From NCBI RefSeq assembly GCF_000497445.1, contig NZ_CM002285.1:6330269-6345121 (forward strand): 14,853 nucleotides of DNA, given 5' to 3'. A program made the position numbers and the translations under genes. The notes beneath the pieces are model-generated. The model was not told the DNA's origin. It made no database searches and saw nothing but the letters and a program-made list of their open reading frames with translations. This document shows positions 5,090 through 13,189 of this stretch, piece after piece; the first letter of the stretch is position 1, and the number at the start of each line of letters is the position of its first letter. This DNA is from Streptomyces roseochromogenus subsp. oscitans DS 12.976. Lineage in GTDB: Bacteria; Actinomycetota; Actinomycetes; Streptomycetales; Streptomycetaceae.

Positions 5090-5171
5090 GAGTCACCGGA
5101 GGGGACTCGCTCCTCGAGGCATCGCGAGTGTCTGGGCTCTCGCTTCTCCTGGGCTAACGAGAGACAGACAC
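5090..5171 (-). promoter_or_regulatory. Chain of hairpins in the leader of the 4746-5066 gene
   Basis: Three inverted repeats are linked: GAGTC/GACTC (5090-5094, 5104-5108), ACTCGC/GCGAGT (5105-5110, 5124-5129), and a two-part stem GTGTCTG+CTCTCG (5128-5134, 5137-5142) with CGAGAG+CAGACAC (5158-5163, 5165-5171). Neighbouring stems share bases, so they cannot all form fully at once. If transcription starts upstream of 5171 this would be a structured 5' leader of about 100 bases. It does not match a riboswitch class I know. Confidence 0.45.
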
Positions 5172-5404
5172 CACGGGAAACTCCGCTGCTGACAAGTTCT
5201 CGGAACTCATACATCCTGAAAGGCCGTGCGGAATTCTCATCGGATTATCTGCCAGGCTGCTCGTCGGCGTGCGATGGAGCCAAGCGGGTGAGGGGTACGG
5301 GAAATATCACTCTGATGACGGCCCTCATTCCGACACAGGTGACGGGTTGGTAGAAAAAGACGGATAAGCGGCTAGTGTTGCATCCGAATCCGACGCGTTT
5401 TATG

Positions 5405-5440
5405 CCGAACCTACGATCACATCCTTCGTGCTGGGTTCGG
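5405..5440 (+). promoter_or_regulatory. Inverted repeat upstream of the polysaccharide operon
   Basis: CCGAACC (5405-5411) pairs with GGTTCGG (5434-5440), with an inner ACGA/TCGT pair (5413-5416, 5426-5429). It ends 29 bases before the ATG at 5470. It could be an operator or a leader hairpin. Confidence 0.4.
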
Positions 5441-5451
5441 AATGTTTCTTC

Positions 5452-5460
5452 GGAAGGGAA
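5452..5460 (+). promoter_or_regulatory. Ribosome binding site choosing the ATG at 5470
   Basis: GGAAGGGAA ends nine bases before ATG 5470. The in-frame GTG at 5428 has no such site and lies within an inverted repeat, so 5470 is preferred. Confidence 0.7.
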
Positions 5461-5469
5461 GCCTCGGTC

Positions 5470-6654
5470 ATGCGCATTCCCCTCGGTTCCGTCCCCCACC
5501 GTGCGACGCGGCCCGCCGCACGCGAGCCGCACGTCCTGCACGTCACCCAGCCGGTCGAGGGCGGTGTCGCCCGGTTCGTGACGGACCTGGCGACGGCGCA
5601 GCTCGCCGCGGGGCTGCGCGTCACCGTGGCCTGCCCCCGGGGCGGCACGCTGCCCCACGCACTGCGCGAGGCGGGCTGCAGGGTGCTGCCCTGGGAAGCG
5701 ACCCGCTCACCGGGGCCTCGACTCCCCGGTGAGGTGGCGCGGTTGGCGCGACTCGTGCGCGACGTGCGGCCCGATGTGCTGCATGCGCACAGCGCGAAGG
5801 CGGGGCTCGCTGCGCGACTCGCGCTGCGCGGCCGGCGGCCCACCGTCTTCCAGCCGCACGCCTGGTCGTTCGAGGCCGTGGACGGCGTCATGGCCCAAGC
5901 CGCGCTGCGGTGGGAGCAGTTCGCGGCGCGCTGGGCCACGCGCGTGCTGTGCGTGAGCGAGGCCGAAAGGCGTACCGGGGAGCAGCACGGCATCGTCGCC
6001 CGGTGGCACGTGATCCCCAACGGGGTCGACACGAGCAGGTTCCAGCCGGAAGGGAACGTCGCCCGGTCCGCGGCCGGCCCGCTCGTCGTGTGCGTGGGAC
6101 GGCTGTGCCGCCAGAAGGGCCAGGACGTGCTGCTGCAGGCCTGGCCCGCCGTGGTGCGGCAACTGCCCGCCGCCCGGCTGGTGCTGGTCGGCGACGGTCC
6201 GGACGCGGCCCGGCTGCGTGCCATGGCGCCCCCGTCGGTGGAGTTCGCCGGCCCGGCAGCCGACGCCGCACCCTGGTACCGGGCCGCCGACGTCGTGGTC
6301 CTGCCGTCCCGCTGGGAGGGCATGGCGCTCGTTCCGCTGGAGGCCATGGCGTGTGCCCGGCCGGTCCTCGTCACGGACGTGGACGGGGCGCGCGAGAGCC
6401 TGCCGCCCGGCCATCTGCCGCACTGCGTGGTGCCGCCGGAGGACCCCGACACGCTCGCACGCGCGCTGACGGCGCTCCTGCTCCGCGGGCCGCTGCGCGC
6501 CGCACTGGGCGCACAGGGCCGCGCCCATGTGCTCGCCGCCCACGACGTACAGCAGACCGCGGACGCGGTGACCGATGTGTACCGCGAACTGCTCGGCATC
6601 GTCACCACGCTGGTCGTGGTACCCAACCAGAGCAGAGAGTCCATCACCACATGA
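5470..6654 (+). CDS. GT4-family glycosyltransferase
   Basis: 394 residues, two Rossmann-like halves (GT-B fold). The N-terminal half has the acceptor-side loop EGGVARFV and DVLHAHSAKAG. The C-terminal half has the interdomain PNGVD (183-187), VGRLCRQKGQDVLL, LVLVGDGPD and the family E-x7-E motif (Glu283…Glu291 in EGMALVPLEAMA), which in GT4 retaining enzymes contacts the sugar nucleotide. It probably adds a sugar to the lipid-linked repeat unit on the cytoplasmic face. There is no signal peptide or membrane segment. It is first in the operon and its stop overlaps the next ATG as ATGA. The donor and acceptor sugars cannot be read from sequence. Length is normal. Confidence 0.93.
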   Translation: MRIPLGSVPHRATRPAAREPHVLHVTQPVEGGVARFVTDLATAQLAAGLRVTVACPRGGTLPHALREAGCRVLPWEATRSPGPRLPGEVARLARLVRDVRPDVLHAHSAKAGLAARLALRGRRPTVFQPHAWSFEAVDGVMAQAALRWEQFAARWATRVLCVSEAERRTGEQHGIVARWHVIPNGVDTSRFQPEGNVARSAAGPLVVCVGRLCRQKGQDVLLQAWPAVVRQLPAARLVLVGDGPDAARLRAMAPPSVEFAGPAADAAPWYRAADVVVLPSRWEGMALVPLEAMACARPVLVTDVDGARESLPPGHLPHCVVPPEDPDTLARALTALLLRGPLRAALGAQGRAHVLAAHDVQQTADAVTDVYRELLGIVTTLVVVPNQSRESITT

Positions 6655-8120
6655 CTGCGGAAAGCACTGTTCCTCCTCCTGCCGGGGGGTCCCGTGGGGC
6701 GGCGGGGAGCGCCGTCTCCCTCCTCGACCCGCCCGGCGCCGCCACCGGGCCCGGACCGTCCTCCGGGCGGGCGCCCCGTCGCTCGCGGCGGATCTCCCGG
6801 ACCCCCCTGCTGATCGCCGACCTCAGTGGCACCCTGCTGGGCGCCCTGGTCGTGCCGGAGGCCCAGCGGAATCCGCTGCTCATCGCCTTCCTGGGGCTGT
6901 GCGTGCTGGGCCTGAACCGACGGGCCCTGCTCTACGACACCTCGGACGTCCCCGGCGTGGTGGAGGAACTGCCCGCCGTCTGCGGGCGCGTCGCCGTCGG
7001 CTGGGCGGTCGTCGCGGCGCTCTCCTCGCTGCGGCAGCTGCCGCTGACGGTGCTCGGCACCGCGTGCGCCGTGCACTGCCTGGTGGCCTGTGTGGGCCGC
7101 GAGGCGGTGCACGGACGGCGGCGCAGGGCGATCCGGCGCCGGGCCCGGCCCGCTCTGGTGGTGGGGCCGTTCCCGGCGGCGCTGCGGGTCGCGGCCGCGT
7201 TGCAGCGCAGCCCGGGCTGCGGAACGCGGCCGGTGGGCCTGGTCTGTGACACACCGGAGTCCGTGCCCGACTCCGCTGACCGGCCCCCGCTGCCGGTCCT
7301 CACCTCGCGCGAGGAGGCGCATCGGGCGCTGATCCAGAACGGTGTGGAGACGGTGCTCGTGGTGGGGCCCGCGACGCGGGTGCACAAGGCCCCGATGCTG
7401 CGGGAGCTGGCCGCGTTCGGCTGCGTTCTGTGGGAGCTCGACACGGACTCGCCGGCGTACGGCCTGCGCGGTCGTCGCGGGCGGGCGGGGCACCTCGCGG
7501 GCTTCTCCCGCAGGCTGCTCTGGCCGGGCTCCGCGCGGCGCGGCGACGGGGTCGGCAAGCGGATGCTCGACCTGGTTCTGTCCGGCGTGTTGCTGCTGCT
7601 CACCGGACCGGTGCTCGGGGTGTGCGCGGCCGTGCTGAGGTTCACCGAGGGGCCGGGCGTGGTGTTCCGGCAGGAGCGGATCGGCAAGGACGGGCGGCCG
7701 TTCACGATGCTGAAGTTCCGCACCCTGCGGCCCGCCAGCGAGCACGAGGCCGCGACCCGCTGGAGCGTGGCCGACGCGGAGGACATGAGCCGCTTCTGCC
7801 AGTTCCTGCGCCGCACCTCGCTGGACGAGCTGCTCCAGCTGTGGAACGTCTTCCGCGGCGACATGAGCCTGGTCGGGCCGCGACCCGAACGGCCCTATTT
7901 CGTCACCAAGTTCAGCCAGGCCCACCCGGGCTACCCGGCCCGCCACCGGATGCGGACCGGCATCACCGGACTCGCCCAGATCCACGGGCTGCGCGGCGAC
8001 ACCTCGATCGAGGACCGGTGCCGTTTCGACAACGCGTACATCGACAACTGGTCGCTGTGGCAGGACGTCTGCATCCTGGTGCGCACGGCGGTGCTGTTCG
8101 TACGGCCGACGGGGAGCTGA
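6651..8120 (+). CDS. Polyprenyl-phosphate sugar-1-phosphate transferase (initiating enzyme)
   Basis: 489 residues, starting in an ATGA overlap. After a Pro/Gly-rich cytoplasmic N-terminus come hydrophobic segments (about 52-90 and 105-145), a central Rossmann-like part (LVVGPFPAAL and TVLVVGPATRV), and from about residue 302 the bacterial sugar transferase domain. That domain has KRMLDLVLSG with its membrane-inserting hairpin, FRQERIGKDGRPFTMLKFRTL, the catalytic Asp-Glu (392-393, in TSLDELLQLWNVFRGDMSLVG), GPRPERP and TGITGLAQIHGLRGD. This is the WcaJ/WbaP (PHPT) layout. The family transfers a sugar-1-phosphate from a UDP-sugar to undecaprenyl phosphate, the first committed step of polysaccharide assembly. 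Its presence argues that the operon makes a repeat-unit polymer on a lipid carrier. Six bases separate it from the next start. Confidence 0.94.
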   Translation: MTAESTVPPPAGGSRGAAGSAVSLLDPPGAATGPGPSSGRAPRRSRRISRTPLLIADLSGTLLGALVVPEAQRNPLLIAFLGLCVLGLNRRALLYDTSDVPGVVEELPAVCGRVAVGWAVVAALSSLRQLPLTVLGTACAVHCLVACVGREAVHGRRRRAIRRRARPALVVGPFPAALRVAAALQRSPGCGTRPVGLVCDTPESVPDSADRPPLPVLTSREEAHRALIQNGVETVLVVGPATRVHKAPMLRELAAFGCVLWELDTDSPAYGLRGRRGRAGHLAGFSRRLLWPGSARRGDGVGKRMLDLVLSGVLLLLTGPVLGVCAAVLRFTEGPGVVFRQERIGKDGRPFTMLKFRTLRPASEHEAATRWSVADAEDMSRFCQFLRRTSLDELLQLWNVFRGDMSLVGPRPERPYFVTKFSQAHPGYPARHRMRTGITGLAQIHGLRGDTSIEDRCRFDNAYIDNWSLWQDVCILVRTAVLFVRPTGS

Positions 8121-8126
8121 GCCCCG

Positions 8127-9596
8127 GTGAGTGCTCCCTCGACGGCCTCGCCCCCCCTCGTCCTGCCCCTGGTGCCGCCGGCGCTGCGCCGTGCCGCGCC
8201 GGTCCTGCCCGTCGTCGCGATCGTCGTCATGCTGGGGCTGCCGGTGGCACCGGAGAGCAACGCCACCCCTGCCGATGCGGTGTCTGCGCTGGTCGTGCTG
8301 TGGGCCGTCGTCCACACCGCGTGCCAGGCGCGGCGCCCGCTGACCCGGACGGCCGCCGTCGTGCTCGGGCTGCCGGTGGTGGGTCTCGCGGTGGCCGCGA
8401 GCGGGGCGGTGACGCCCGCCGAGGCCCTCACCGGACTGGCCCGCTATCTGCAGGTGTTCGTGCTCGTCCCGGTCGCGGTGGTGCTGCTGGTACGGGACCG
8501 GCGCGACGCCCGGCTGCTGCTCTGGGCGCTGGTCGGCCTCGCGCTGTGGCAGGGCGCGGTCGGGGTGCACCAGTACCTCACCGGGACCGGGGCCTCGTAC
8601 CAGGGAGCCCAGATCCGGGCGGTGGGTACGTTCGGGCCGGCCGATGTGATGGGGATGGCCACCGCCGTGTCGTTCGGGCTGGTGGCCGCGGTCGGTCTCG
8701 CGCTGGGGCCTGTGCCGGAGGTCCCGTCGTCCGCCCGGAGGGCGGGCCCTCCGGGAGAGTGCGTGCCGGGCGCCGCGGGGCTGGGGGCACCTCCCACGCC
8801 CTTCAAGGCAGTGGGGGAGGGACTTCCGGCACAGGACCCAGGGGAGCGGGCGCGACGGCAGCGGCTTGTGGCGGCCGCGTGCGCGCTGGCGCTGCTGCTG
8901 CCGCTCACGGTGTCCTTCAGCCGGGGTGCCTGGATCGCCACGGCGGTCGCGTGCGGGGCGCAGCTGCTGACGGCCGGCGCACGGCGGGCGGCGCAGCTGG
9001 TTGCGGCGGCCGTCGCGGCCTCGGTGGTGCTGGTGGGCGGGTTCGGCGTGGGCGCCGCGGTGCTGCAGGAACGGCTGACCAGCATCACACGGGTCGCCGA
9101 CGCGCCGGACCAGTCGGTCGTCGACCGCTACAGCCTGTGGACGGCCGCCACCGGCATGTGGCGCGGGCACCCGGTGACGGGAGTCGGGCTGAAGGCCTTT
9201 CCCGCGTACCGGGACGGACATGCCCCGCTCGCGCTGTCGTCGGGCAGCGACACGGACGCGGCGGGCTGGGGGTTCAGGCGCCGGCCGCTGCTCAGCCCGC
9301 ACAACATGTATCTGCTGGTGCTCAGCGAGCAGGGCCTGCTGGGCGCGGTCACGGTGGTGGGCAGCTGGCTGGCCCTGCTGGTGTGCGCGACCGGGCGGCT
9401 GCGCCGGGCGGGGCGGGCCCGGGACTGCGCCGTCGCGGCCTGCGGGCTGCTGCTGTGGCAGTACGTGGACTTCCTGTACGCCGACATCGGCGGACCCTCC
9501 ACCGTGCTGACGGGCGTGTGCCTCGGACTCGGTGCCTGGTGGGCACTGGCACGCGAGTCGACCACGGGCACGGCCGTAAAGGCATGCGGGCGATGA
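8127..9596 (+). CDS. O-antigen ligase/polymerase-like (Wzy_C) membrane protein
   Basis: 489 residues from GTG at 8127, with GGGGAG ten bases upstream. There are about ten hydrophobic segments. Family marks are SFSRGAWIATAV (around 263-274), an extracytoplasmic region beginning RYSLWTAATGMWRGHPVTGVG, then FPAYRDGHA, and SPHNMYLLVLSEQGLLGAV, a Wzy_C/WaaL-type block. Such proteins polymerise lipid-linked repeat units or ligate the glycan to an acceptor outside the membrane; in a Gram-positive operon with a flippase and a chain-length protein, polymerase (Wzy) is the likelier role. Residues 193-239 are an odd Pro/Gly-rich insert encoded by a long inverted repeat (8703-8841) that lies before the SRGAW motif. 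The frame stays open through it, so the gene appears intact. The stop overlaps the next ATG. Confidence 0.88.
   Translation: MSAPSTASPPLVLPLVPPALRRAAPVLPVVAIVVMLGLPVAPESNATPADAVSALVVLWAVVHTACQARRPLTRTAAVVLGLPVVGLAVAASGAVTPAEALTGLARYLQVFVLVPVAVVLLVRDRRDARLLLWALVGLALWQGAVGVHQYLTGTGASYQGAQIRAVGTFGPADVMGMATAVSFGLVAAVGLALGPVPEVPSSARRAGPPGECVPGAAGLGAPPTPFKAVGEGLPAQDPGERARRQRLVAAACALALLLPLTVSFSRGAWIATAVACGAQLLTAGARRAAQLVAAAVAASVVLVGGFGVGAAVLQERLTSITRVADAPDQSVVDRYSLWTAATGMWRGHPVTGVGLKAFPAYRDGHAPLALSSGSDTDAAGWGFRRRPLLSPHNMYLLVLSEQGLLGAVTVVGSWLALLVCATGRLRRAGRARDCAVAACGLLLWQYVDFLYADIGGPSTVLTGVCLGLGAWWALARESTTGTAVKACGR
8703..8841. repeat. 139-bp cruciform-like palindromic element inside the ligase/polymerase gene
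   Basis: The outer arms 8703-8725 and 8819-8841 are 23-base reverse complements with one mismatch and one G:T pair; CTGTGCCGG on the left faces CCGGCACAG on the right. Inside lies a perfect 10-bp stem with a two-base loop (CCCGGAGGGC at 8734-8743, GCCCTCCGGG at 8746-8755). A bulged stem follows, formed by CACCTCCCAC and GCC at 8788-8800 with GGC and AGTGGGGGAGG at 8807-8820. GGGGGCACCTCCCA…GGGGGAGG sequences recur between genes of many Streptomyces genomes as I recall, suggesting a mobile repeat that landed in frame. Confidence 0.85.
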
Positions 9597-11272
9597 GATC
9601 CCCATCCGCCGCGCCACGGGGGACTGCCGACGACGCGGAGGGCGTTCTCGCGCCCGACACTTCCCCGGGCGCGTCCCCCCAAGTGTCCGAAGGCGCTTCC
9701 CCGGGCGGTTTCCTCGCGCGCGCGACCCTTGTCACGGCCGTGCTGTCCGTGGCCGGAGCGCTGCTCGGACTCGGCCGCGACCAGGCGCTCGCGCACTTCT
9801 TCGGCGCCGGCGCGGCCACCGACGCGTTCCTGGTGGCCTGGACCGTGCCGGAGATGGCGTCGACCCTGCTGATCGAGGACGGCATGGCGTTCCTGCTCGT
9901 GCCCGCGTTCAGCGTGGCGCTGGCGCGGCGGGCGGGCGGGAACGTTTCCCCCGATCCGGTGCGCGCGCTGGTCGCCGCCTCGCTGCCGCGGCTGTGTCTC
10001 GTCTTCGCCGCCGTGGCCGCCCTGTTCGTGGCCGGAGCGCCGCTGCTCGTCGGCGTCCTGGCGCCCGGCCTGCCCCACCCCGCCCTCGCGGTGGCCTGCA
10101 CCCGGCTGACCGCGACCTGTGTGCTGAGCTTCGGGCTGGCCGGCTACTGCAGTGCCGCGCTCCGCGCCCACCGCGCCTATCTCGCCCCGGCGACGATCTA
10201 CGTCGCCTACAACGCCGCGATCATCGCCACGATGTTCGTCCTCGTCACGCGCTGGGGTGTGCGCTCCGCCGCTCTCGGTGTGGCCCTCGGGGGATGCCTC
10301 ATGGTCGCTGTACAGGCGCCGTCCGTGTGGCGCCGGATCGCCGAGCACCCCGACCGGACCGCCACCGCGTGCCGCCCGGACGGCGGGCGGCCGCTCACCC
10401 CCGCCCTCGTCCTGACGGTCCTGCTCTTCGCCCTGTGCCGCCAGTCGCAGGTCCTCATCGAGCGCCATTTCGCCTCCGAGCTGCCCTTCGGCTCCATCTC
10501 CCACCTCAACTACGCTCAGAAGATCGGGCAGTTGCCGATGTCCGTGGCGCTGATGCTCTGTATCGTCACCTTCCCGGTGCTGGCACGGGCCGTCGCCGAG
10601 GGCGACACACAGCGGGCCCGGGACCGTATCGAGCGGGATCTGGTGATGGTGACCGGCATCGCGCTGCTGGGCGCCGCGGCCATCACGGCGTGTGCTCCGC
10701 AGATCGTCCAACTCCTTTTCCAGCGCGGCGCCTTCACCGCCCACGACACCGCCGCGACCGCAGCCGTCCTGCGGGTGTACACGCTCGGGCTGCTCGGCCA
10801 CACGCTGGTGGGCGCGCTGGTGCGGTCGTACTTCTCCGCCGGCCGCACCACCTGGTACCCCACGGGCGTGATGGCCGTGGGCACGGTCGCCACCGCGGTC
10901 ATCAGCGCCCGCACCGTGGGGATCTGGGGCGCGCGCGGCATCGCCGCCGCCAACTGCGTCGGCATCACACTGACCGCACTGCTCCTGCTGCGCGGGCTGA
11001 GCGGCCGCAGCGTCGCCGTGCGCGTCCGGCGCGTCGTGGCCGAACTGGCCAAGCCGGTGGGCGCGGCGGCGGCCGCCGCCGGCACCGGATACCTCTGCGC
11101 ACTGCCGTTCACCTCGCCCCTGGCCGGCGTCACCGCGGGCTGCCTGGGCGTCACCGCGGTCTATCTGCCGCTGGTCTGGGCCCTGGACGTGGCGGGAGCC
11201 CGGTCGCTGGCCCCCGCGGCGCTCCTCACCCTCCGAGGCCTCCCGACGCGAAGGAAGAGCCATGGTCGTTGA
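9593..11272 (+). CDS. MurJ/Wzx-type lipid-linked oligosaccharide flippase (MOP superfamily)
   Basis: 559 residues from ATG 9593 in an ATGA overlap; ATG 9584 is possible but has AAAGG too close. A Pro/Ser-rich tail of about 38 residues precedes 13-14 hydrophobic segments. MurJ-like marks are GLGRDQALAHFFGAGAATDA followed by FLVAWTVP in the first helices, and LFQRGAFTAHDT further on, both close to the MurJ (MviN) consensus. MurJ proteins flip lipid II; here the position inside a polysaccharide operon with an initiating transferase and a Wzy-like protein suggests it flips the lipid-linked repeat unit, the task of Wzx elsewhere. It lacks the long C-terminal pseudokinase extension of the main actinobacterial MurJ (MviN). 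It overlaps the next gene by 11 bases. Confidence 0.88.
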   Translation: MRSPSAAPRGTADDAEGVLAPDTSPGASPQVSEGASPGGFLARATLVTAVLSVAGALLGLGRDQALAHFFGAGAATDAFLVAWTVPEMASTLLIEDGMAFLLVPAFSVALARRAGGNVSPDPVRALVAASLPRLCLVFAAVAALFVAGAPLLVGVLAPGLPHPALAVACTRLTATCVLSFGLAGYCSAALRAHRAYLAPATIYVAYNAAIIATMFVLVTRWGVRSAALGVALGGCLMVAVQAPSVWRRIAEHPDRTATACRPDGGRPLTPALVLTVLLFALCRQSQVLIERHFASELPFGSISHLNYAQKIGQLPMSVALMLCIVTFPVLARAVAEGDTQRARDRIERDLVMVTGIALLGAAAITACAPQIVQLLFQRGAFTAHDTAATAAVLRVYTLGLLGHTLVGALVRSYFSAGRTTWYPTGVMAVGTVATAVISARTVGIWGARGIAAANCVGITLTALLLLRGLSGRSVAVRVRRVVAELAKPVGAAAAAAGTGYLCALPFTSPLAGVTAGCLGVTAVYLPLVWALDVAGARSLAPAALLTLRGLPTRRKSHGR

Positions 11273-12053
11273 CGCTTCCGAAGCTCACCGTACGGCCGGG
11301 CAGGAGACCGGCCCCGGCATAGGGGGACGGTCCCGCCGCGGGCCCGCCGCCTGGGTGGCCATGTACCACTCCGTCTCGGACTCCTGGGACGACCCGTTCA
11401 ACATCACCGTCTCCGCCGCCCGCCTGGCCCGGCAGCTCGCCTGGCTGTGCGGCCGTGGCCTGCGCGGGGTGAGCATGCGCGAACTGCTCGCCGCCCGCGC
11501 CCAGGGCCAGGAGCGCGGGCTGGTCGGGCTCACGTTCGACGACGGGTACGCCGACTTCGTCACCACCGCGCTGCCTCTGCTCCGCCACTGGCACTGCGGT
11601 GCCACCGTGTTCGTGGTGGCCGGGCGACTCGGCGGCGAGAACGACTGGGAGGTGTCCGGCCCGCGCAAGCGGCTCCTCGACGCGGACGACATCCGCCGGC
11701 TGGCGGCCCTCGGGGTCGAGGTCGCCTCGCACGGCCTGACCCACTCCGATCTGACCTGCCTCCCGGACGACGTACTGCACGCGGAGGTCCACGGCAGCCG
11801 CACCCTGCTCGCCGAGCTGACCGGCCAGGACATCCACGGCTTCTGCTACCCGTACGGCAGGTTCGACGCGCGGGTCGGAGCCGTCGTGCACGGTGCCGGC
11901 TACCGCTACGCCTGCGCCGTCGCATCCGGTCCCAAGAGTGCCGGCGACCTGGCGCTGCCCCGGATTCACATCGGCCAGGCCGACACCGGGATGCGTCTGG
12001 AAGTGAAGCGGCGGCTTGCGCGCCCCTGGGGACGTGCCGTGGAGGCCTCATGA
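11262..12053 (+). CDS. NodB-type polysaccharide deacetylase
   Basis: 263 residues. The ATG at 11262, inside the end of the flippase gene, has AAGGAAGAG just before it. Motif 1 TFDDGYAD (91-98) holds the catalytic base and metal-binding aspartates (Asp93, Asp94). Motif 2 SHGLTH gives His157 and His161, completing the Asp-His-His metal site. Motif 3 CYPYGRFD (195-202) forms the groove. The fold is complete though short. Family members remove N-acetyl (or other acyl) groups from GlcNAc-type sugars with a divalent metal. There is no signal peptide or transmembrane segment, so it probably works in the cytoplasm on the lipid-linked unit before flipping, unless exported another way. The free amine could then be re-acylated by the GNAT protein at the end of the operon; this link is inference. 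Confidence 0.92.
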   Translation: MVVDASEAHRTAGQETGPGIGGRSRRGPAAWVAMYHSVSDSWDDPFNITVSAARLARQLAWLCGRGLRGVSMRELLAARAQGQERGLVGLTFDDGYADFVTTALPLLRHWHCGATVFVVAGRLGGENDWEVSGPRKRLLDADDIRRLAALGVEVASHGLTHSDLTCLPDDVLHAEVHGSRTLLAELTGQDIHGFCYPYGRFDARVGAVVHGAGYRYACAVASGPKSAGDLALPRIHIGQADTGMRLEVKRRLARPWGRAVEAS

Positions 12054-13189
12054 GAGTGCTGCACATCATCACGGGTCTCGGCGTGGGCGGCGCCGAGCAG
12101 CAACTGCGGCTGCTGCTGCGCCGGCTGCCCGCGCGGTGCGAGGTGCTCACGCTGACCCAGCCCGGTCAGGTCGCCGACGGGCTGGCCGCCGACGGCGTCC
12201 GTGTCACCCACCTCGGCATGGGCGGCAACCGGGACATCGGCGCCCTGTTCCGCCTGGCCGGGCACATCCGCGCCGGCCGCTACGACCTGGTGCACACGCA
12301 TCTGTACCGGGCCTGTGTGTACGGCCGGATCGCCGCGCGTCTCGCGGGCGTGCGGGCCGTCGTGGCCACCGAACACTCCCTGGGCGCCGGGCAGTTGGAA
12401 GGCAGGGCCCTGAACGCCGGTATCCGGGCCCTGTATCTCGCCACCGAACGCCTCGGCCGGGCCACGGTCGCCGTCTCCCCGACGGTCGCCGGACTGCTGC
12501 GCGGCTGGGGCGTGCCCGACCGGCGGATCCACATCGTCCCCAACGGCATCGACGCCGGCCGTTTCCGCTTCGACGAGGTGCGCCGCAAGGAGGCCCGCGC
12601 GTTCTACGGCCTGCCGGAGGACGCGTATGCGGTGGGCTGCGTCGGCCGGCTCGTCCCCAGCAAGCGTTTCGAGGTGGCCGTACACGCGCTGGCGCTGCTG
12701 CCCGGTGATGTACGGCTGCTGCTGATCGGTGCCGGGCCCGAGGGCGAGCGGCTGCGCCGCCTCGCGGCGGACCTGGGAGTCGCGCACCGGATGCTCATGA
12801 CCGGAGAGCTGCCCGGGCTGCCGGACCCGCGGTACGCCGTACCCGACCTGCCCTCGATGCTGTCCGCGCTGGACGTGCTCGTCGCGCCCGCCCTGGAAGA
12901 GACGTTCGGCCTGGCCGTGCTGGAGGCACTCGCGGCCGGCCTCCCCGTGCTGTACGCCTCCGCCCCCGCCCTCGCGGACCTGCCTCCCGAGGCGGCTCCG
13001 CACGCCCGGCGGATCACGGGCGGCGCCGGAGCGTACGCACGGGAACTGCAGCGGCTGCACGCGGCGCGACCCCGCGAACGACACGTCCCGGACGCGGTCC
13101 GGCACTACAGCATCGAGCACACCGCCCGGCAGCTGATGGACGTGTACACGGCCGTCCTGTCGGGGCACGACCCGGAAGGGAGACCCTGA
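12050..13189 (+). CDS. GT4-family glycosyltransferase (second)
   Basis: 379 residues from ATG 12050, with GGAGG four bases upstream and an ATGA overlap. GT-B fold: the N-terminus MRVLHIITGLGVGGAEQQL has the glycine-rich acceptor loop; then DLVHTHLYRA, PNGID (164-168), VGRLVPSKRFEVAV, LLLIGAGPEG and the E-x7-E pair (Glu284 and Glu292 in EETFGLAVLEAL). It is the WecG-unrelated, WbpH/EpsD-like kind of retaining transferase. It is only distantly similar to the first GT4 in the operon, so it likely adds a different sugar. Soluble, peripheral to the membrane. The stop and the next start share one base (TGATG). Confidence 0.93.
   Translation: MRVLHIITGLGVGGAEQQLRLLLRRLPARCEVLTLTQPGQVADGLAADGVRVTHLGMGGNRDIGALFRLAGHIRAGRYDLVHTHLYRACVYGRIAARLAGVRAVVATEHSLGAGQLEGRALNAGIRALYLATERLGRATVAVSPTVAGLLRGWGVPDRRIHIVPNGIDAGRFRFDEVRRKEARAFYGLPEDAYAVGCVGRLVPSKRFEVAVHALALLPGDVRLLLIGAGPEGERLRRLAADLGVAHRMLMTGELPGLPDPRYAVPDLPSMLSALDVLVAPALEETFGLAVLEALAAGLPVLYASAPALADLPPEAAPHARRITGGAGAYARELQRLHAARPRERHVPDAVRHYSIEHTARQLMDVYTAVLSGHDPEGRP

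Larger units (their letters stand above)
5067..5469. other. Divergent non-coding gap of 403 bases
   Basis: This region lies between the minus-strand secreted-protein gene and the first polysaccharide gene and should hold both promoters. Open frames in it have no ribosome site or recognisable product. Next to the minus-strand gene are consecutive inverted repeats (5090-5171). AGTTC-TCG-GAACT is a short palindrome near 5195-5207. The half nearer the operon (about 5300-5430) is relatively AT-rich and holds an inverted repeat at 5405-5440. No consensus promoter could be assigned. Confidence 0.65.

Noticed and set aside
5067..5220. A cyclic-di-AMP (ydaO) riboswitch in the leader of the minus-strand secreted protein
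   Set aside because: Such switches precede some Streptomyces wall-related genes, but the conserved blocks of the class could not be found on either strand; only generic hairpins are present.
5428..5469. GTG at 5428 as the start of the first glycosyltransferase
   Set aside because: No ribosome site precedes it, it lies within an inverted repeat, and ATG 5470 has GGAAGGGAA at workable spacing.
7430..9592. Upstream extension of the flippase reading frame through the ligase gene
   Set aside because: The frame is open only because stops are rare at this GC content; the translation is low-complexity, and the ATG at 9593 in an ATGA overlap precedes the first MurJ-like helix.
5400..9617. Minus-strand open frame of about 1400 codons across the first polysaccharide genes
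   Set aside because: It is the mirror of GC-rich coding sequence on the + strand, has low-complexity Arg/Pro/Gly content and overlaps three clear genes.
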